Under the pieces are notes generated by a model. It saw nothing but the letters and a program-made list of their open reading frames with translations. It did no database searches and was not told the DNA's origin. From Notospermus geniculatus (Eukaryota > Nemertea > Pilidiophora > Heteronemertea > Lineidae), in NCBI GenBank assembly GCA_002633025.1, contig NMRB01000079.1:377163-441162 (forward strand): a DNA stretch of 64,000 nt, given 5' to 3'. The position numbers were made by a program, and so were the translations under genes. Shown here piece by piece: positions 26,226 to 38,112 of this stretch (position 1 is its first letter; each line of letters begins with the position of its first letter).

Positions 26226-26430
26226 AGTAGGAAGAAACAGGAGTGCCCGGAGTAAACTTGCACTGCTGTCCAAGAGAGTCGGCCGAGGTACCTGCTGGAG
26301 AAAATCTCTGTTGCAGTCAAAGAAAGTCACCCTGTCTCTCACTTGAAGTTCGATCCGACTGGTGACCGAACCTGGTACCTCAGAGGTGACAGGCGTCAAT
26401 GTTTCCACTGCACCACTCTGACAGCCCATG
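26226..26430 (-). mobile_element. tRNA-like SINE, minus strand
   Basis: On the minus strand GTGGTGCAGTGGAAAC (A-box-like) precedes CCAGGTTCGGTCACCAG (B-box-like) by about 35 bp. The plus strand further left reads AGGAGTGCCCGGAG, a diverged copy of the GGAAACCGGAGTGCC core also found at 6410 and 13209. Confidence 0.5.
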
Positions 26431-26691
26431 ATATCAACTAGAATTGATGTGTTCTGCCCGCAACGTTTACCAAACTGTCCCTCCAACACCCCGGCTAACG
26501 GCCGTACTGTTTATTACCCACTCGCCGTGATCGGTTGACCACCTCTATCACTCGCCTCATCAACCACTGTCAACAGTCAGACAGGCCATGGTCTACGATA
26601 TTACCGATGAAATTGGCTACAGGATACCACAAGGATACAGGCTTCATCGACCGACGAGAAGATACCTCCACTGCAGAGTTGAATTCATTTT

Positions 26692-26940
26692 GGCGCTGCT
26701 CCACGCCGTGAGAGTTCGCTTTCTATGGGAGGCTCACCCATAGAAAACTATGGGCTGTCGTTTGTGTCATTGGTCTCAGCGTAGGCCTGGTTTTCTGCCA
26801 TAACAATGGAGACAGGAGAGCGAACAATACGGTTTGCTGTACGATCAGCTATCAGAATCGGCTGAAGTAAAACCAGGTTTTATCGTAAGGAAACCAACAA
26901 TGGGGGATATTGCCCATTGCCAACTGGCGGAGCAGCGTCC
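26692..26940. mobile_element. MITE family E, copy 2
   Basis: Ends GGCGCTGCTCC and GGAGCAGCGTCC as inverted repeats, with TGTGTCATTGGTCTCAGCGT and TGCCCATTGCCAACTGG inside. This copy shows the family boundaries best. Confidence 0.65.
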
Positions 26941-29129
26941 ACCAGGAAGTTAGCAGGAAAGATCGATGAATGAAATGACCGACCTTCGGCGGGAGACTGG
27001 CTCAGCAGTTCACGACTTAAAGACATTTTGATATTGATCAAGTACCCACTTGGGATTCATTTACTTCTCGGTTTTCGCGATTAGACGATCGACGGAGTAG
27101 TGCATGTGTGTCAGTTGGAGGGCGATGCAACTGATGCATGGTGAACCTGCAGCTGGTCCATCCAAGGCGATGGACGCAGGGCAAAGCCAGATCAATCCTC
27201 AAGCTTTAACTTGGACTTCAATCTTTCAACCTTGAACTTACGACTTCATGCTGATCCTCAGGAGGAAGATGGCGGCGCCGACATAAAATCAGCGTCGAGG
27301 TCGTCATCCTTCTGGCAGCTTGTGATGTGGGTTCAAACTTGAAGCCGTCAGTTCATGCTTGAAGATGGAAGACTGGACGAGCTCTCTTGGCTTTCGTAGT
27401 TTCAGATTTTAGTTATAAAGGGTCGGGAAACCTAAGGTATAAACCAGCACAGAGTGGTCCCACAATAAGTAGAACAGCCTCAGTACTCTATTGTTAATCA
27501 CTCACTGACTTGGCTTTACAATAGGTCTTTCACAGTCAGTCATTGTACAAACATTGGCCCACACAATACGTGGAGGAGGTGACAAAAGACACGGCTATTC
27601 TGACAGTTGTTCCATGGATCCCCATTTCATTTTTGACAGAAATGGGTATGGCAGTGTGAGGATTAAGGACAGAAAAGGAGATGGAACGAAAGTCACCAGA
27701 GGATTCCGCCGAAAAGTCCCACAAACGTTAGATGAATACGGTCCCAGGTTTCTCCCACATGGTCGACGATAACAGGGCATCACAATGGGACGTTTTCTCA
27801 ACAATCTGTCAGGCAATACCCACGGGTGTCCTAAGATAATCTTTTTTCGCTTCTTAGTCATTTTCTTGCCGTTTGGGACGGTGTTATTGTGATTACGATT
27901 TTCATTACTTTTTCTCTCAAGTGATATGATTGCTTGAGTCGAATACAGAAATACTCCACTCTCCAGGCAGCGATAACAACTCTCCAAGCGAAGGCTGCTG
28001 GCCCTCGCAACTGACATGGATGCTTGGAAGGAAGACAGAGTTGCTCCACCGACTCTCCAGGCAACGAAAATAAACTCTCCAAGCGAAGGTTGCTGTACAA
28101 TTTCTAACAAGATTCTACACTACCTAGGTCGAGGTTGAGTTCTTACTTCTGACTCAACCGGCTAGTTGTCGTCGGCGAATGACCGACCAAATTTTTGCTG
28201 GAAATCGCGTCAATCGCTTGAACCGGAAGTAGGCGGAGTCTACCAGATTCACGCGCAGCCATCTTTTCTGTTTGCTGTGGAAATGTATCTTCCCGTCAGG
28301 CCGAGTGAGCATGCGTCAACTCCAAGGCAGATATGGCCGCCAGTAAAACTGATCTACATGTATCGAGTCACGACTGCAATACACTGCCATAATGCATTTT
28401 TAGTTCCTTTTTGCCTGTGTGCACACCTTTAGATGTCAAGTTCCTTCATACAGCCTCAGATCATACCGAATTAGATTCTAATTCATTTACACAATTACCA
28501 ACAAAAGTTTTCCAATGAACTTACGAAATATCAGAAGATCTGTAATATTCAACTATAGGCCTAGATATATCTTTATTATTTGTGGATCTGATTAAACATT
28601 AAGAAGAGATGCTTTAGGCAGCAAGATAGCACAGGCTCTGGTTTATTAAACGCCTACTAATGCAGCAATTCTGATGAATAACTGCTTGCCTTTCTTCCTG
28701 GTGATATGAACCCCTGAAGCGATCCATTCGTCTTGCTATTTCAGTATTCACATAATAATAAAAATCTGTTTGTGTACGAACGTGGGAGTATGAAAGATTT
28801 CTCTGTCAATCGCGTTGCTTTGTAGATATTTCCTATAGGGGCGCACTTTTGTAAGTTGTTCAGTCATATGGACTCAATGCTACCCACGTCTTGATAAAAG
28901 TAGTAGAAGAAAGGTCTACCTGTCCGTTTGACAATATAAGGGCCTGCAGCTGAAGCATAGTGGTTTTGTCTCCCCATATAACAAGCTCGGTTAGGTTTCA
29001 TTCTACTGTATCAGTATCAGTCCCCAAGGACCTGCCGATTCGTACGTAAGTTTTCAATCCTCGTGAGGAAAGACGCCCAACCCGTCAACCTATGGAAGTT
29101 TAAGAAGGTTTTGTGGACCTTGCTACATC

Positions 29130-29302
29130 AGGCGCTCCGCCTCCGTGGGAGTATTTTCTCGCGCAAGTTGGCTCTCTGTGGGCAACTCAGCTGTAGAAAC
29201 CGTGGGTAGCCCTAGTTGCTGTGTAATGGGTCTCAGCATGGTGAATTGCCCATTGACAACAAATCGCACATGAAAACTCTCACGTGGAGCAGTTGTGCCT
29301 CT
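29130..29302. mobile_element. MITE family E, copy 3
   Basis: GGCGCTCCGCCTCCGTGGGAG at the left and CTCTCACGTGGAGCAGTT at the right, with the CTCTGTGGGCAACTCAG and TTGCCCATTGACAAC segments of the family. Confidence 0.55.
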
Positions 29303-30466
29303 AAGGGTGGGGCGGGGAACCATTACACAATGTTCACCATAACAACACGCAAAAAGAACGTCGGCAAAAGAACAGCATTTGCTGAAAAAAACTCATCACA
29401 GTCGGTATGACGGGTTACCCTGGAAACCTCGGAGAAAAACGGCACTTTTTGCCAATTATTCCTTGTTATTGAATATTTTACTGTACCCAGGTAGGGGAGA
29501 CAAATTGATAGCGTCTATAGCGGGTAATTATACACCGGTACATTGTCAGCACGATACGACATTTTAGCGCAGTCGGAATCATTATGGCATCGTCCATTTT
29601 TTTACATCTGTACAAAAAAGAAATGCGACTATTATGAAATATTGATAAACAACCTCGGGCCAGATTGCAGACCCAAAGGAATCCCAATCACATCCCTGTG
29701 CCTCCCTCGAGGCAAGCCAACCCTGCGCGACAGAAATTAATTTCCGATTGCGACACATGTTTTACGACACTGACTTCCGGTCAGCGAGGCTACACTTCCG
29801 GCAACAGGCGAATGGTTCTATCTGGCCGAGTCATTCCGCAGTGTAAACAACCGGTGTAAAGAAACGGATACGAGAATAAACACGCAAACAATGCCCGTCT
29901 GGCGGGTTTGGGTATCCATTCATCCGTATCAATGAATGAATTACTCCTTTTTAGAATATCATGATATGGTCGACATACAAGTTAATTTCCGGAGTGATGT
30001 TTAGGATCTCGCGCCTTGTTGAGCGGGCAACACTCACTGACGAAAGAAATGAAACGAAAGAAGCTATCAAGCCAAGATTCCGTTTCTATTCCATATGATC
30101 TTGATTCTTCGTTTCGTACTTTTAAAAGAACCAAACGAAGATTCTCATCTACGCCAATAATGAATACATAAAACCTCGTTCTTGCGGTATATTGTTAATT
30201 CCCTCAGTAATAGCCAGGTGTATTACCCTCTTTACCGTGGCCCCTGTTTTCATCAGTGCCAGGTAATGAGTTTTTCCATAAAAAGAGCCTGGTTAGAAGT
30301 ATCACGTCTTCTCTTGTACCTTGACTGTTTAGTGTTCATATGTTTTATCGAGGAGATGTTTTCGTGAGGGTGCTGTGTGTACAGAAAGAATGAGAATTAA
30401 ACTGGGACAAATTGGTTAGAAGTTGGCTGTCCGATGGTTAATATGGGTTACTCCGATCGGCGAAAT

Positions 30467-30945
30467 AACCATTGTACAGCTGGACAATAGGATCACTCAA
30501 CCCCAGCCAACCTTTGTTCAGCTGGACAATAGAACCACTCACCTCCAGCCAACCATTGTACAGCTGGACAATAGGATCACTCAACTCCAGCCAACCATTG
30601 TATAGCTGGACAATAGGACCACTCAACTCCAGCCAACCATTGTACAGGTAGACAATAGGACCACTCAACTCCAGCCAACCATTGTACAGCTGGACAATAG
30701 GACCACTCAACTCCCCAACCATTGTACAGCTGGACAATAGGACCACTCAACTCCAGCCAACCATTGTACAGCTGGACAACAGGACCACTCAACTCCAGTC
30801 AACCATTGCACAGATGGACAATAGGACCACTCAACTAATAGGACCACTCAACTCCAGTCAACCATTGTACAGCTGGACAATAGGACCACTCAACTCCAGC
30901 CAACCACTGTTCAGTTAGACAACAGGACCACTCAGCTCCAGCCAA
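30467..30945 (+). repeat. 42-bp minisatellite, about 11 copies
   Basis: The unit reads AACCATTGTACAGCTGGACA followed by ATAGGACCACTCAACTCCAG and CC. Copies differ by a few substitutions; one is shortened by about 5 bp near 30712 and one is partly duplicated near 30836. Because 42 is a multiple of three, most frames stay open on both strands and give a 14-residue repeat, but no start context, splice sites or extension support translation. Confidence 0.92.
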
Positions 30946-32047
30946 GCAGGACCCACTGTACGAGATGGAGGTAGGTACAGCCGTATGGCAAACACAGGGA
31001 GCCATGTGTAAGCGTCCTTGTCAATTACACAGTAATAACCTCGTTACGGTAGACTGTGTTTTCATTAGCGACAGGTAATGATGTTCTCTTGAAAAGCCCC
31101 ACGGTTTTACTAATTGCGTTATTCTTGCCCTTTTTTCTGCAAAGTACTGAGTCTTGAGTCGTAAAATTGCCGTCAGATTTCACAACACAAAAGCTGCGTC
31201 ATGTGATGGTAAATGCAAACTGCGCGATGCAGTGGTATGTCGCTGAATTCTGCCCCGTTCATTGCCGCATTAGAGTCCTTTCTGCAAACGTAAACGCCGA
31301 AGACAATGATGTCACGTCGCTCATTCGGCCAGTTCTAGTTCATTGCCTGTGGCGCGAAATTAGGCGTTAGTGCTTAAGTAAGTGATCTAAAAACCCCTGA
31401 AATTCATACCGTACCGGTATATAACTCTCGCCCACATTTTGATGTCGCCGTATCATTTTTAGGGGGAGGTGGACAGATGAGTTTGCTTTCAACTCAGCAC
31501 GACTTGAAATACTAATGATACGACTAAGTACTATCCTACTGGGAACCCATCACATAAACAACAAATTAATGGCATCGCAACACGACTAGACTAATTAGGC
31601 TAATTAGACACGAGAAAAATAATGAAAACCATATCTTCCTTAATTAGGAAGATGTTTATGATGGTTCCGTAACGGCTGTATTCATATTTCATGAACCGAC
31701 GCAGTAATTGTTTCCGTTTTATGGCTTTTCTATGGCTCACCCAGCTGTTTTCATTCAAATATTTATCGTTTTTCACCAAAAAGCGCTCCAGGAATACCGT
31801 TGTTAATTTTACGAAATGTTGTTAGAAATGACATACGTCTTAATTAGCTCGTAATTCGGGGAAAAACTCCCAGAATTTAGGACTGGTACGGTATTCTATA
31901 CGACTAGTGTGTTCATAAAATAGTTTGTAAGGAAGTTGTTGTCAACATTTTTTTTCTTAACTCCACACATCTCATCTGTTTACCTTTGGAACGAGCTGAT
32001 GGAGTGCTCCAAAAAACTACCTCATCCGATGTGATGGACAATACATA

Positions 32048-32192
32048 GTGAGGTTAAGAAATCAAACGATAAACGTAAACTTTACAACACCGTTTAATTT
32101 TTCATACTACACATTCACCAGGTTTTATATTGTAGTACAAATATAACGTTGTCTTTAACGTTTACGTTTATAGTTTGGTTTCTAAACCTCCC
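32048..32192. mobile_element. MITE family A, copy 3
   Basis: Diverged copy of the same family, again between TA dinucleotides, with the shared AATCAAACGATAAACGTAAA segment in the left arm. Confidence 0.75.
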
Positions 32193-32224
32193 TATTACAT
32201 TAGGCGACTTAACGTAACGCAGGA

Positions 32225-32325
32225 GGAAACTTGCCCTTTCGAAGAGACTTGCTCTCATGCGTAGGAACGGAATCGAATCAGTTACGTAAAGGTGACAAGT
32301 TGCCACTAGGCCACTAGGCCACTCA
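32225..32325 (-). mobile_element. SINE-like fragment, minus strand
   Basis: The minus strand reads GGCCTAGTGGCCTAGTGGCAAC followed by GATTCGATTCC, an A/B-box-like pair. The plus strand at the left margin reads AGGAGGAAACTTGCC, like the shared SINE core. It abuts MITE family A copy 3. Confidence 0.4.
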
Positions 32326-32357
32326 GGTACTAGTGTTCATCGCGCTGCAGAACAGGT

Positions 32358-32473
32358 CGACCGCACAGAAAGTAGTGCTTTCTGTGCCTATCGGCGGTTT
32401 AGTTAATGGGAAAATGCGTTATAACTAACTGCCGATAGGCGCCGGTAGCACTATCGGACTTTCTGTGCGGTCG
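32358..32473. mobile_element. MITE family F, copy 2
   Basis: Perfect 15-bp terminal repeats CGACCGCACAGAAAG and CTTTCTGTGCGGTCG around CCTATCGGCGGTT / AACTGCCGATAGG. Confidence 0.7.
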
Positions 32474-33837
32474 GCCCTGGACGTTGCCGGAGACACACGA
32501 GTCGATATTAGACCACTCGCCTCCGCGTTCCATGCTTGTCATTCTCGGAGTGGGTGACAGGGTAATATTGATATCACTACATAACACACGACACTAGCCA
32601 GTCCTTCAGTTCCTCCTGGCTTCACTGAAGGACTTAAGTACAGTACACTTGTATATGACGGTTACATATAGAGATGTTATCTGGTAATATCACGCTTTTT
32701 ATTTGTGCTGTCATCTCACATTTCTTTATGACATATGTTTCCTGATATTACACCGTTTTTCGCTGACCATGATGTTATCTGGATCCTGTTTTTCATACAA
32801 CCTCGTTTCCAGTATAGGTCGTCAGTAGTGTCCACCATTCAACGTGTCTAAAAGCAGTAAGACCATCGTAAACGGAAGGCGTGCCAGTGTTATATTTGAT
32901 ACGGCAAGAAAAAGAACAAAAAGCGTCACAAGCTGAACAACTTGTCAAGTTAGTGACAAGATATCATCCTTGGTTCCGATGGCCGCGTTGTCAACGCAGT
33001 TTGTTTTGGGGGGGGGGCAAGGATCAAAATGCTTGTTACCCGGACTCAAAAACGCCATCGTCAGTCTCAGGCTGCACTCGTCCCCAGTGTTCACTAAACA
33101 CTGGTAAGATTGGCGCCAAAAGTGAAGCATCATCAATAGGCGGCGCTGTTTGACGAGGGATCCAATCATAAGCCATCATCACAGGTTTACCCGAAGCCGC
33201 CGTAACACACTTTCTGATTGGCTAAAGATACGTGTACATAATGTACACTGTATATTCATACTCGCGGCAGATTCCCAGCGTGGATTCCACGAATCGGACC
33301 GCTAACGCCCTCTATTAGTGATACTTTGAGGATAGCATCAACTGAAGCAGTTTCTGAGCGCGGGTGACGAAGTGTCGCACGAAGTGTTAGCGATTTGAAC
33401 TGCGGGAGGAGTTATTGCAGGCATGCAAACACCGCTACTGCTTTTAAAGGGTTGAGAAGCGTTCGACTGAACTTTTTACGGCCTGATGGACGTCTTTACG
33501 TGCAAACAAATCGTTTCCGGGCTCCAAGTCCCGCTTCTTGAGCGTCAAAATTGATGTAAAAGCGTCAGTTACTCTATCATTGCCTATAAAGACTTGTTAG
33601 GACGATAGCGACACAGCAAAACAAACAGCCATCAACTAACATAGAAAACCACAGTACATCAGCTCAATTGATCTTCAATTTGTCACCATCTATCATTGAG
33701 TGGTCGGATATCACGCTTCGTGGACGATATACCGACTGGTAATAGCGTCATGTAATAACCAGTGAGGGAGATATCAGCAGCTTGGATTGGCGCTGCGCTC
33801 AGATAACTCGCTGTGAAGTCAGTTCATCTTAAAATAA

Positions 33838-34000
33838 GGTATGGCGAGATTGGTTAAGTCAGACTCTTCGTGATCAAGGGGCTGCAGGTTCGAGCACAGC
33901 TTTTCACTTGTGTCCGTTGCGCTGCAGATTCATGGCGCCGGACTCGTGACCGATACCCACGGGTTCGAATCCCGGTCGAGTTGCCACTTTGTACTCTCAA
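33838..34000 (+). mobile_element. Two adjacent tRNA-like SINE heads
   Basis: Two B-box-like motifs, GCAGGTTCGAGCAC (about 33887) and CGGGTTCGAATCCCGG (about 33961), each follow a GATTGG- or GGCGCCGG-type A-box-like segment. Neither gives a full tRNA cloverleaf by eye. Confidence 0.45.
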
Positions 34001-34129
34001 CTGGTCTGAAAGGATCAAGTGAAACGGCGCTTCAGCAACTTCAGCAATTCAGCCCTTCTCCGAAACGCAGCAGAAAATGGTTCGTCAGCAGAGAATGGTG
34101 GATGAGACGCAGCAGAGAATGGTGCAGGA

Positions 34130-34167
34130 GAACTGTTGGCCAAAGGGGCAACTTTGGCCAACAGTTC
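34130..34167. repeat. Perfect 16-bp hairpin
   Basis: GAACTGTTGGCCAAAG and its exact complement are separated by the 6-nt loop GGGCAA. Confidence 0.85.
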
Positions 34168-35389
34168 GGGCCGTGCGATTTACGCTGGTCAAAAGTAAAT
34201 CGACTAAATATATAGTCGTATTTGACCACCAAGTTCCAGCACCTTTGGATGATGCCATACAGCCTATAGATTACATGTGCACGTATGTACGTACGTGCTA
34301 TGTGCATATACGTCAGTATTAGTATCCCCGTGGCGACGACCGGCTTAGAGAACTTCATAAATCTCTCCGATCTGATATTCAGCGCATCATCGATCGAATA
34401 AATTGCAAAGACGTAAAAAGCTCATCTTTAACTCGACCCTCAATGGAGACTTGCACTTAATTGGAATACGTAAAAGGATTGGCCGTTTTGTTGTGCGACG
34501 GTAGTCTGAATGTCTGAGACTAGTGAGAGACGCTTTGTCGTGACTACAGCGAATTCGAAATTAGCTGTGGCATATTAAGGCCGTAACTGCTTCGTGGATT
34601 TTCAAAATCCATCCGTTAGGTGGCGCAACTCGTCGGAATTACAACAACTGCATTACCCAGTCTCTCTTATGAAAGCCAGTAATTAAGACTTTAATCATTC
34701 ATTCATGAGATCGATCAGCGCAATCGAAATCAATATATGAGCAGATTTGATTGGAAAATAGAGACGTTTCGTCATGCACCAAAATGGATATACGTTTACG
34801 AATTCCGAGGCGGATTCGTAAGAGGTCGTTGGTTTCAGTAGTAAACGCTACAGAGCTATTGGACTGGATGAGACGTGTAAGAATGCAGTGAAAGACTGTC
34901 ATACGGGTGTTTCACACATTGAATCGTGTCTAAAATAGGACTACCCTTTCATTTACTGTGACTCCGCCATCAAACTGTGCCGAGGTTGATGCGGGAGAAC
35001 ATCGGCCAAAATTGACGCTGCTCAGAAAACCCACTGAAATCTTTTCCCAGTCATCTGATTGACACGCGACACTCATCTCACGACGAAACGAGAGATCTCG
35101 CCGCTATGAGCAATCTCGTGATGTGTTCTTATCATTTTTCAACAAAGAGTTGGATATCTGAAACAGGTAACGTGCAACCCACAAAATGACATCGGCGAGA
35201 ACATCACCAGGGGCAGGAGAAAATTCTCTATTCGGCTGAATTCATTTTTGCCCCTTGGCACACTTCTCGTACAGAGGTTACGGCGGCGATTAGTAAATTT
35301 TTGACCAATCAACTGCGATCACGTGACGCGATTATGGACGCAGACGCTGCAGATCCCACCTACCGGTGAGATAAGGAACCAATCTAGGC

Positions 35390-35640
35390 GATTTCCACTA
35401 AATGAGAAGAGATTGAACTCTTTTTGAGAACTACGTCATCGAAAGCTGAGTACTTCATCATGATTGAGAGCCATCTCGTACGAGAAATGCCATTGGGCAA
35501 GAAAGTCGTTGAATTTGCCACGAAATGAGAAGAGATGGGATTTTCTTGCGAACTACGTCATCAAAACCTGAGTACTTCATCATGATTTAGTGTCATCTCG
35601 TCCGAGAAATGCCATTGGTCAAGTAAGTCGTGGTTCGTCT
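35390..35640 (+). repeat. 123-bp tandem duplication
   Basis: Two adjacent copies, recognisable by AATGAGAAGAGAT (35401, 35524), AACTACGTCATC and GAGTACTTCATCATGATT. They differ at scattered sites, so the duplication is not recent. GAGAACTACGTCATC also resembles the 12910 region. Confidence 0.8.
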
Positions 35641-36842
35641 CGACCAGATTGAAAACGGCCCGGCGTTACCTCTCCATCTATAAGCAAAGATTTCAGGTTG
35701 GCTGTGGTTATCGCCAAATAAAATATCATAATGCAAAACTTGATAGTGTATAGGAAAACACTGTGATTCACGGTGCTTATTTCATGTAATACAACGGAAC
35801 GTTACTCCTTTTGGAAAAAAATATTGATATCGTGTTACCAAACTCGTGATTAGCCGAGTGAGGGTTCTCGGGTCTGACGTGTCACGGTGTAGTGTTAGTC
35901 ATCGGTTGGTTTATTCAAAAACTGGGAGGGTACGGATCGATAAGAGAAACAGAAACTGAGGGGATGCCCCCAGAGAAAAACAGGTCTGTTTATTTCAAAA
36001 AGATCGCCGACACGGCGTGTAGTATGGGAGATTTCTGAAGGGCATGAAGATACCGGTAGTTCAAAATATGAGTATCACATGAGCCTGGGCGTTAGTATTG
36101 TTTGTGTCATCACTTTTTGCGCCTTCAGCAAATTACAATGTAACGACGGCGTTATTGTCGTTGTTATTGTTCTTGCAATCACAACATTGGAACGACATCC
36201 TTGCCTACCGGATTACCAATGATAGTGACCTACAAATTTTAGACGCGGTTATTTTGAACTGTATTTTATACATGTATAAAAAACTATTCTAAAATGTATC
36301 AAAAGCTGTGAAATGATCATCAAACTACAAAGAAACAATGGAACTATTATAGGTATCGACGACTGATAATCATACTGCTATCGCTGTTAAAACAGCCCCA
36401 GGTCCGTAATTGGTAATTTGAGTGAGTCCTCAATGTTTATAAGGAATATCTAAATATAGGCTCCCCTACTTATCGAGTACCCATCGATTATGCTTTGCGA
36501 AAACACCCGATTCCAAATTTTTACTGGTTTTCTGCATCTACAGGATTCAATGTTGGCAACGTTCGAAATAGACCCCTTTCAAAAGTCTTCAGCGGGTAAT
36601 GACAATATCGTCGCCCCAGCTCAAAATGCAAACGATGTACCGTACTTGAACAGTAGGCCTACGTAGGCGTCATTTACGTTTTAACCTGGGGCAAGGATGT
36701 TTTTATTACTTGCTCAGGACTTTCCAAGGGCCTATTATAGTGAAAACTCCCCTAGCGGACGCCAGGAGGACATCTCTCTATAAAGGACACCAAAGTTCAG
36801 TCCCAGGCATTCGCCAGTCCCAAAGTTGTCCTACTTGTGATG

Positions 36843-37006
36843 CAGGCGCGGATCCAAGGGGGGACGCACCCCCACCTTTCGGCCAACAAATCTGTAAAAT
36901 CAACCGTGAAATTCTGAAATTTGGAGCAAATCATTGAAATTCACCGCAGATTTCAATGTTTCTAGCACAGTGCACCCCCTTTCCCGAAATCGTGGATCCG
37001 CCCCTG
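36843..37006. mobile_element. hAT-like MITE, copy 2
   Basis: 164 bp, same CAGG...CCCCTG ends and the same interior (CTTTCGGCCAACAAATCTGT) as the 9789 copy, in the same orientation. Confidence 0.65.
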
Positions 37007-37805
37007 GATGTTCCACTGTAATCTTCAAAAATCGGCGAATAAGCCTAAAGAAACACATCCATGACACGCCTACTATTTGTTAACAAATGAAGGTTGCCTA
37101 CCTTATGAGCTGCCTCGGGCTGATCTTTATGCATAAGGCTGTAAAGTTCACAGCTGAAGCAGGGTGCGTGGGCGGTCGACTGTACCAAACTCATCACCCA
37201 AGTAAGAGCCAACAACTGCAGCATGATATCCTGAAAATGCCCCAACTCCATTCTGAAGTCGATAATCCTAACGTCAACGTCAAAATGCGTAATCCAAGAA
37301 GGAATTCTCAATATTCCCGGCAGTTGTTATGTCACGTGCCCCTTAAACCCATCCGATTGGCTGATACTGCACGATGGACATCATGTGACAATGCAATTTC
37401 CGGTCTGTGCGTCCGTTGCTAGGGAACGGCCAAGTTTCAAAAATGTGTACTTTTTATTACCTCAAACAGAGGCTAAACAATCCTCTGTGTCGTTTGAAAT
37501 TCCACTTTTTAGGTTCAACACACCCTGTTCCTCCTATTGCTTAGTTTTATACACCACCGTTCCTTAAGCCGTATGCCTAAGGTCTTTCCGAGGGGCTATA
37601 ATGAAAAACAGAAAATCGGGTTAGCTATGGGCCTATAGGCTATTCCGTGCACCGTTCGCCCGCAGACGTGTACGAAGTGTCTTTCATGGCGGTTAATCCA
37701 AAGGTATCGAGCCATTTCAACGGAACAAATTAGCGGTTTGCAACCAATGATTGGGCGCGGCAGCATATTACGTCAGCGAATGATACGATTTCATGATTTG
37801 GGTTA

Positions 37806-38112
37806 AAGCGGTCCATCCACGTACAATATTATTGAACAATATGGGGCCCACTACCTATTTTTTGTGTCATGTACTTCTGGCATAATGGATGGACGAAAGA
37901 TTGGCAATAATGGAGAGTTTTCGCAAAGCCCCTGAAACGCCAACGCCAACGCCAAACCCATTGTTCGATGCGACGAAGAGAGCGCCGGACAAAAGGATGG
38001 ACGTTCGCGTTGGCGTTTCGGGGGCTTTGCGAAAACTCTGTATTGTGCAATAATATTGCACGTGGATNAAAACTCTGTATTCTGCAATAATATTGCACGT
38101 GGATAGACCGCT
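37806..38112. mobile_element. Outer MITE split by a family D insertion
   Basis: Ends AGCGGTCCATCCACGTACAA and TGCACGTGGATAGACCGCT form terminal inverted repeats, each with an AATATTATTG run. The family D copy interrupts it. A 36-bp segment at its right side is duplicated across an N at 38068. Confidence 0.65.
37914..38039. mobile_element. MITE family D, copy 3, nested
   Basis: Arms AGAGTTTTCGCAAAGCCCC and GGGGGCTTTGCGAAAACTCT, about 35 bp each. It sits inside the outer element at 37806-38112. Confidence 0.75.

Larger units (their letters stand above)
14331..30460. other. Gene-free, repeat-rich stretch
   Basis: No recognised gene. It holds palindromic elements at 14335, 14581, 18293, 20385, 21896, 22780, 23505, 24322, 25219, 26692 and 29130, an inverted pair at 17370/19263, SINE-like pieces at 21404, 24128 and 26335, and a 7-bp satellite at 25574. 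The 171-codon minus-strand frame at 27595-28110 overlaps direct repeats and has no recognisable domain. Confidence 0.6.

Noticed and set aside
27595-28110. 171-codon minus-strand open frame
   Set aside because: It runs through direct repeats (CTCTCCAAGCGAAGG twice), has no domain, and overlaps other frames on both strands.
30438-30918. Open frames across the 42-bp array as a repeat protein
   Set aside because: They exist because the unit length is a multiple of three; they are open on both strands and end with the array.
30467-30945. CRISPR-like array
   Set aside because: Repeats abut with no unique spacers and the context is eukaryotic.
33067-33085. miR-92-like string TGCACTCGTCCC
   Set aside because: It shares the miR-92 seed, but no complementary arm lies upstream or downstream to form a precursor; the adjacent hairpin (CCAGTGTT/AACACTGG) does not include it.
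33955-33985. tRNA gene at the GGTTCGAATCCCGG motif
   Set aside because: The B box is good but no matching acceptor stem, anticodon arm or A box at the proper distance could be found; it fits a SINE head.
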